Origin: Clostridia bacterium
GTDB taxonomy: Bacteria > Bacillota > Clostridia > Oscillospirales > CAG-272
Assembly: GCA_017461825.1 (NCBI GenBank)
Contig: JAFTXB010000166.1
Span: 1-10,926 of the forward strand
Direction of reading: 5' to 3'
DNA length: 10,926 nt
Positions within the stretch are counted from its first letter, which is position 1; the number at the start of each line of letters is the position of its first letter. A program made the translations under genes and the position numbers. Of this stretch, positions 7,471-10,926 are shown in pieces. Below the pieces are notes generated by a model that saw only the letters and a list, made by a program, of their open reading frames with translations, did no database searches and had not been told where the DNA came from.

Positions 7471-7502
7471 TGTCGGAAACTTCTTGCAAGAAGTTTCTGA
7501 CA
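7471..7502. repeat. Palindromic repeat, copy 2
   Basis: Two 15-bp arms (7471-7485 and 7488-7502) form an inverted repeat around GC, with a single G:T wobble position and an otherwise perfect match. Its core AACTTCTT-GC-AAGAAGTT matches the palindrome at 1-18. It lies just upstream of the AAAGAAAGG-type ribosome site of the RraA-like gene. As RNA it would be a strong hairpin with no T-tract after it, so it may act in mRNA processing or stability instead of termination. A dispersed intergenic repeat is the simplest reading. Confidence 0.7.
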
Positions 7503-7520
7503 AAAAAGAAAGGAATCAAT

Positions 7521-8423
7521 ATGAAATTCAACAGCAGAGAAGAAATTATTGCACTGACACCCTTGTGGAAGGGTGAGCGTTTTCCCGACGGCAGACCGCG
7601 CGTGCCGGATAAATATCTCGAGGCAATGCGCAAGATGACATTGGAGGAGCTTTGGAAACCGATCTTTGTAAAGGGGTACATCAGCCAGTTTGAGGGGGAT
7701 CTAAAAACGCTCCATAACGATGGCAGAAAGCTGATCGGACGTGCCGTTACCTGCTCATTTGTTCCCACGCGTCCCGACCTGCATGACGTTGCGTTTGCAC
7801 AAGGCGCGGCGGAGGGAAGAAAGGGCAACTACAACCAATGGGTGATCGATTCGCTTGTCGGCGGTGATGTTGTTGTTGCCGACATGTATGATAAGATCTT
7901 CAAGGGAACCTTCCTTGGCGGAAACCTTACAAAGGCGATCAAAACGCGTACAGGAAATGGCGGTGCCGTTATTTGGGGCGGTATCCGTGACGTGGAACAG
8001 ATGGTGACACATGAGGGTGTGCAGGTCTACTACAGAGGTATCGATCCCACCCCCATCCGTGAGTTTATCATGAAGGATTTCAACAGCATCACACGCATCG
8101 GTAAGGCGACCGTTCTGCCCGGTGACATCGTATTTGGAGCAGGCGGCGGTGTCTTGTTTATTCCTTCGCATCTTGTACAAGAAGTGGTCGAAGGAGCGGC
8201 AAAGACGCACGTTAAGGACGATTTTGGATTTGAGATGATTGGTGAAGGAAAATTTACAACCGCACAGATCGATCGCGCAACGTGGACCGAGGAAATGCTG
8301 GATATGCTGATGGATTGGATCAAGAACGATCCCAGAGGAGAGGAATACCGCGATCTTGATTGGTCGGAGGAATACGATCTTGCACGCAATGGTGACCCAA
8401 ATGACACGCAGACCGCACTCTGA
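7521..8423 (+). CDS. RraA-family aldolase/decarboxylase-like protein
   Basis: The RraA fold covers the RNase E inhibitor RraA and metal-dependent enzymes such as 4-hydroxy-4-methyl-2-oxoglutarate aldolase and oxaloacetate decarboxylase. In this 300-aa protein the core runs from about 70 to 240: DVVVADMYD (116-124), GGNLTKAI (133-140), GAVIWGGIRDVEQ (148-160) with the Arg156-Asp157 pair expected at the metal/substrate site, and LPGDIVFGAGGGVLFIP (199-215), where the usual acidic GDxDG stretch is GAGGG. Extensions of about 60 residues at each end make it longer than the 160-230 aa of typical RraA or HMG aldolase. I start at ATG 7521 behind AGAAAGG; an upstream TTG frame from 7464 crosses the palindromic repeat and is rejected. 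Between a dehydratase and a lactonase, cleavage of a 2-keto-3-deoxy sugar acid is a reasonable inference, not demonstrated. Confidence 0.82.
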   Translation: MKFNSREEIIALTPLWKGERFPDGRPRVPDKYLEAMRKMTLEELWKPIFVKGYISQFEGDLKTLHNDGRKLIGRAVTCSFVPTRPDLHDVAFAQGAAEGRKGNYNQWVIDSLVGGDVVVADMYDKIFKGTFLGGNLTKAIKTRTGNGGAVIWGGIRDVEQMVTHEGVQVYYRGIDPTPIREFIMKDFNSITRIGKATVLPGDIVFGAGGGVLFIPSHLVQEVVEGAAKTHVKDDFGFEMIGEGKFTTAQIDRATWTEEMLDMLMDWIKNDPRGEEYRDLDWSEEYDLARNGDPNDTQTAL

Positions 8424-9387
8424 GTTTTGGGTAGCCTCCTGCGTGCCCGAGGGAGGCGCGTACCGCTATCGGCTGTATGAGGATGAAGGATTGGAGCAGG
8501 TAGGGGTTATTCCCATGCCAAGCCCTATGTTTCTCGAATGGCAGGGGGATCGCCTTTATGCGATCCTGCGTGCTCCGTTTGCCGATTCGGGGGAAAGCGG
8601 GGTTGTTGCGTACGATCCCAAAACAGGCGAACGCTTGACCGAGATCCTTTCCACAAAGGGTGAGGTTGCCTGCCATTTTGCGATAGACGGGGAAGATATT
8701 TATTGTGCCAACTACGTCAGCGGAAGTGTGTTTCGCTCGCCCGATCAAGTTGACCGGCACGAGGGGCATGGGGTGGATCCCAAGCGGCAGGAATCGCCGC
8801 ATGTTCACTCGACTTTCCTCTCGCCCGATAAAAAATACCTGCTGTCGTGCGATTTGGGGCTGGATACGGTTTTTGTTTACGATCGTGAGCTTAACCTCGT
8901 GTCCACGGCAAAGGTTCCCGACGGAGCAGGGGCGCGACATCTCGTTTTTTCAAAGGACTGCAAATTTGTTTACTGCATCAATGAAATGTCGGCAACCGTC
9001 AGCGTGTTTTCTTATGCGGAGGGGCACTTGACTTATTTGCACGATGTGGATGCAAAACCGAAAGGATTTTCGGGGCAGGGGGCAGGATCGGCAATTCGTC
9101 TTTCGGGGGACGGATCACGGCTTTACGTCACCGAGCGAGGCTCGAACACGGTCGCGTTGTTTGCGGTTGATGGGGCAAACCTCACGCTGATCGATCATTA
9201 CAGCGCATACGGAAACCATCCTCGAGACTTTGATCTGATTGCCGATGGGCGGTATGCGGTATGTACCAATCAGTTTTCCGATTCCTTTGTGTTGTATCGG
9301 GTAGATGCCGACGGAGCGTTGCAATATTTGCAAAGTGTTGCACTGGCGGCACCCCTTGCGGTGCTTGAAGCATTGCGTTTCAATTAA
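8380..9387 (+). CDS. YbhE/Pgl-type seven-bladed beta-propeller lactonase
   Basis: This cytoplasmic protein resembles the 6-phosphogluconolactonase (YbhE/Pgl) beta-propeller family, which hydrolyses sugar lactones to the acids. Family landmarks appear in order: PHVHS (140-144), DLGLD (158-162), ARHLVF (185-190), YCINE (198-202), LYVTERGSNTV (248-258) and NHPRDF (279-284). No signal peptide is seen. The length (335 aa) is normal. The start is uncertain: TTG at 8380 sits 9 nt after GGAGGAA (8366-8372) inside the RraA-like gene, whereas ATG codons at 8389 and 8401 are poorly spaced from it. Any of these starts overlaps the upstream gene, implying coupled translation. In context it probably opens the lactone made by an oxidising dehydrogenase, supplying the acid to the enolase-superfamily dehydratase; a phosphorylated substrate is not required by anything in the operon. 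Confidence 0.88.
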   Translation: MHAMVTQMTRRPHSEFWVASCVPEGGAYRYRLYEDEGLEQVGVIPMPSPMFLEWQGDRLYAILRAPFADSGESGVVAYDPKTGERLTEILSTKGEVACHFAIDGEDIYCANYVSGSVFRSPDQVDRHEGHGVDPKRQESPHVHSTFLSPDKKYLLSCDLGLDTVFVYDRELNLVSTAKVPDGAGARHLVFSKDCKFVYCINEMSATVSVFSYAEGHLTYLHDVDAKPKGFSGQGAGSAIRLSGDGSRLYVTERGSNTVALFAVDGANLTLIDHYSAYGNHPRDFDLIADGRYAVCTNQFSDSFVLYRVDADGALQYLQSVALAAPLAVLEALRFN

Positions 9388-9403
9388 TAAAATCAAATCA
9401 AGG

Positions 9404-9440
9404 ACGGGTTGCTCAAATTTCCTGAGCAGCCCGTTTTTTT
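9404..9440 (+). terminator. Intrinsic terminator of the sugar operon
   Basis: A 12-bp GC-rich stem, ACGGGTTGCTCA (9404-9415) with TGAGCAGCCCGT (9423-9434), has one G:U pair, a 7-nt loop and a run of seven Ts ending at 9440. It lies 16 nt after the lactonase stop and closes the operon that starts near 2543. Confidence 0.92.
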
Positions 9441-9526
9441 GGTTGGTTTTATGTTATTTTTGTGTGGTTTTATGATAGGAAATGCCTTTTGAATCATGTA
9501 AAATATTAGTAATTGATGTTGCATAA

Positions 9527-9535
9527 TGCTATAAT
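9527..9535 (+). promoter_or_regulatory. Extended -10 promoter for the small-protein/GLUG unit
   Basis: TGCTATAAT combines a perfect -10 hexamer with the upstream TGN of extended -10 promoters. No good -35 box is found 16-18 bp upstream, which extended -10 promoters can tolerate. A start near 9542 would give a leader of about 147 nt before ATG 9689. The rest of 9441-9526 is AT-rich with no recognisable feature. Confidence 0.5.
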
Positions 9536-9615
9536 TTAATCAAGTGTTACTTTGTTGCAAATTATCTATTTGTGTAAAGTCTTATTGAAGGAATCTATAA
9601 ACGTTCATACCGAAC

Positions 9616-9659
9616 AACGGCAACCCCAATCAAGGTAATTGCCCCGAAAAGGGGTCGTT
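9616..9659 (+). other. Leader RNA segment with mutually exclusive hairpins
   Basis: Three pairings compete in this leader. AACG (9616-9619) plus ACCCC (9623-9627) can pair with GGGGT and CGTT (9651-9659) across a 3-nt bulge. GGCAA (9619-9623) can pair with TTGCC (9639-9643). CCCC (9642-9645) can pair with GGGG (9651-9654) around GAAAA. Such alternatives are typical of regulatory leaders, but the stems are short and I do not recognise a known riboswitch class. It ends about 30 nt before the small gene's start. Confidence 0.35.
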
Positions 9660-9688
9660 ATAAAAAATAAAAAAGAGAGGAACACAAC

Positions 9689-9841
9689 ATGAAGAAACAG
9701 TACAGCGCGCCCGATTTCATCATTGCAACGGTAAATGATGAAGACATTCTCACAGGCTCCCCCATTTCAACTGCAACCGCTCAAGGCGATTTATCGCAGG
9801 TCGGAAGTAAGCTTGATTGGGATAGCTTATTTGGTGCATAA
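9689..9841 (+). CDS. Small 50-aa protein of unknown function
   Basis: ATG 9689 is preceded by an AGAGAGG ribosome site (9674-9680), and the frame runs for 50 codons to TAA at 9839-9841. The peptide begins MKKQYSAPDFIIATVNDEDI, has a Ser/Thr-rich middle (TGSPISTATAQ) and ends KLDWDSLFGA. It has no cysteines, no signal peptide and no membrane segment. The N-terminal Y-x-x-P pattern followed by an acidic DED-I stretch resembles short proteins I have seen in gut anaerobes, but I cannot assign a family. Its stop codon immediately abuts the AAGGAGGAAAT ribosome site of the next gene, 13 nt before that ATG, so the two are almost certainly co-transcribed. It could be a leader peptide, a RiPP-like precursor or a partner of the secreted protein. 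Confidence 0.7.
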   Translation: MKKQYSAPDFIIATVNDEDILTGSPISTATAQGDLSQVGSKLDWDSLFGA

Positions 9842-9854
9842 GGAGGAAATGACC

Positions 9855-10926
9855 ATGAAAAAGATGATGAAAAATCTTTGTTCCGTTGCCATCCTTTTGG
9901 CAATGGTACTCACTATGATGCCCGTTGTGGCATTTGCGGCTGACGGTGATCTCACCGAGACCAACGGTGTCTATGAAATTGGCAATGTTGAACAATTGAA
10001 AACTTTCAACACTATGATGGCAGGCGGTAACACGTTTGAAGGAAAGACCGTAAAATTGACGGCTGACATTATTTATAACGATGTAAGCACGTTTGCAGAT
10101 TGGGGGACAACTGCTCCTACCAATCAGTGGACTGCCGCAGGTGTTGTTTTCCTCGGTACGTTTGACGGACAGGGACATACAATTGCCGGTTATTATATGG
10201 CAGCTACAGACACGCACCAAGGTATGTTTTCTGCTTTGGGCGGAACAGTTAAAAATGTTTCTTTTGTAAAAGCATATGTAAATACTGCCGGCAAGAAACG
10301 TATTGGCTCCGTTGTTGGAGAAGGCATAGCCAATACCTCTATGGTTATCGAAAATGTAGCTTCTGATGCTACCTTTTCAAGTGCTTCTTTGGCGCAACAG
10401 GTTGGTGGTATTATTGGAGATACAATGAACTGCTCGGGGACGGTTACTATCAGTGGATGTATTTTTTCCGGAACTGTTTACGGTAAAAACGATGTCGCTG
10501 GAATACTTGGATATGGTCGTGCCGGAGAAATTGAAATTGTAAATTGTGTGAATGCCGGGACGATTAATGCATCGCATAATGGTAACAGCAATCCTCCTTA
10601 TAGTGGTGCAATAATTGGGCGTTTAAAAACTAATGCTACGATTTCAAATTGCGTTAATGACGGTATCCTTAACATTAGCTGTTCATCTGGTAATAAAGCA
10701 AGAAGCGGTGGTTTGGTCGGCTATTTGGATCAAGCCGCGAAATCTTTGAACATTTCCGGTTGCATTGTTGGCGGTTCGATTAATAAGACAGGGACTAAAG
10801 CATTGAACGATGTAGGTGGAATTGTGGGATGCATTGGAAATTCAGATTGGTCAGTTACGATTGATTCTTGTTTGGTAACTTGTGAAATTAATGGCGGTGC
10901 AACCGCTCTCGCTGCACACTATGGTG
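9855..10926 (+). CDS. Secreted GLUG-repeat protein, 3' end outside the window
   Basis: The frame from ATG 9855 stays open to the window edge (357 codons), so this is the N-terminal part of a larger protein. A signal peptide is clear: lysine-rich start (MKKMMKN), hydrophobic stretch about 8-25, and VVAFA with likely cleavage after Ala28. Residues 34-75 (NGVYEIGNVEQLKTFN, then TVKLTADI) and GTFDGQGHTIAG (101-112) form the conserved lead-in often found before GLUG repeats. Glycine-rich GLUG-like motifs follow at VGGIIG (183-188), AGILGYG (215-221), SGAIIGRL (250-257), SGGLVGYL (284-291) and VGGIVGCIG (320-328), each preceded by a strand with an N/S-x-C motif, suggesting a beta-helix on the cell surface. 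Domains such as surface anchors may lie downstream. Codons favour A/T-ending forms more than in the operon before it. AAGGAGGAAAT precedes the start. Confidence 0.9.
   Translation, partial: MKKMMKNLCSVAILLAMVLTMMPVVAFAADGDLTETNGVYEIGNVEQLKTFNTMMAGGNTFEGKTVKLTADIIYNDVSTFADWGTTAPTNQWTAAGVVFLGTFDGQGHTIAGYYMAATDTHQGMFSALGGTVKNVSFVKAYVNTAGKKRIGSVVGEGIANTSMVIENVASDATFSSASLAQQVGGIIGDTMNCSGTVTISGCIFSGTVYGKNDVAGILGYGRAGEIEIVNCVNAGTINASHNGNSNPPYSGAIIGRLKTNATISNCVNDGILNISCSSGNKARSGGLVGYLDQAAKSLNISGCIVGGSINKTGTKALNDVGGIVGCIGNSDWSVTIDSCLVTCEINGGATALAAHYG

Noticed and set aside
7464..7520. Upstream TTG start for the RraA-like protein (19 extra codons)
   Set aside because: It would be translated through the palindromic repeat and has a poor ribosome site; ATG 7521 has AGAAAGG at good spacing.
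8320..8940. 206-codon minus-strand frame across the RraA-like/lactonase junction
   Set aside because: It crosses two well-supported overlapping genes and shows no motif or ribosome site.
9615..9660. Known riboswitch such as c-di-GMP or preQ1 class in the small-gene leader
   Set aside because: The hairpins do not carry the conserved core sequences of those classes that I can recall; kept only as an unclassified structured leader.
1..10926. CRISPR array, tRNA/rRNA genes, transposase or integrase
   Set aside because: No regularly spaced repeats, no tRNA or rRNA-like sequence, and no mobile-element protein was seen on either strand.

Overview
The window looks like a piece of chromosome from a low-to-medium GC Gram-positive anaerobe of the class Clostridia, probably a gut or rumen Oscillospirales/Ruminococcaceae-like lineage. 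This is inferred from strong AG-rich Shine-Dalgarno sites (AAAGAAAGG and GGAGG types), sigma-A-type promoters, an AraC-controlled plant-polysaccharide operon, and a secreted GLUG-repeat protein. I cannot name the species.

Layout. (1) 1-1600, plus strand: two housekeeping-type genes, rsmI (16S rRNA 2'-O-methyltransferase) and mntP (Mn2+ efflux pump). They end in a strong hairpin terminator that also serves the convergent regulator gene. (2) 1649-2425, minus strand: an AraC-family regulator. (3) 2426-2575: a compact divergent control region with two good back-to-back sigma-A promoters and an A/T palindrome between their -35 boxes. (4) 2576-9387, plus strand: a six-gene catabolic operon made of two tandem GH10-like glycoside hydrolases without signal peptides, an enolase-superfamily (mandelate racemase/MLE-type) sugar-acid dehydratase, a short-chain dehydrogenase/reductase, an RraA-fold aldolase/decarboxylase-like protein, and a YbhE/Pgl-type beta-propeller lactonase. 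It closes with a strong terminator. (5) 9441-10926: a different transcription unit with an extended -10 promoter, a roughly 90-nt leader able to form competing hairpins, a 50-aa small protein of unknown function, and the start of a secreted GLUG-repeat protein that runs off the window. Both of these genes are easily missed, one because it is short and the other because it has no stop codon here.

How the genes fit together. The last four operon genes match, step for step, a non-phosphorylative sugar oxidation route: dehydrogenase (sugar to lactone), lactonase (to sugar acid), dehydratase (to 2-keto-3-deoxy acid), aldolase (to pyruvate plus an aldehyde). Placed behind two cytoplasmic GH10-like enzymes and under an AraC regulator, they suggest a self-contained module that takes an imported oligosaccharide to central metabolism without sugar kinases. 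The substrate is unknown. The GH10-like enzymes keep both catalytic glutamates but have changed canonical sugar-contact positions, and the aldolase step would be carried out by an RraA-fold protein rather than the usual KDG-type aldolase. This is the best candidate in the window for something undescribed.

A palindrome of the form AACTTCTT-NN-AAGAAGTT occurs twice (1-18 and inside 7471-7502), each time just upstream of an AAAGAAAGG ribosome binding site. It looks like a dispersed genomic repeat.
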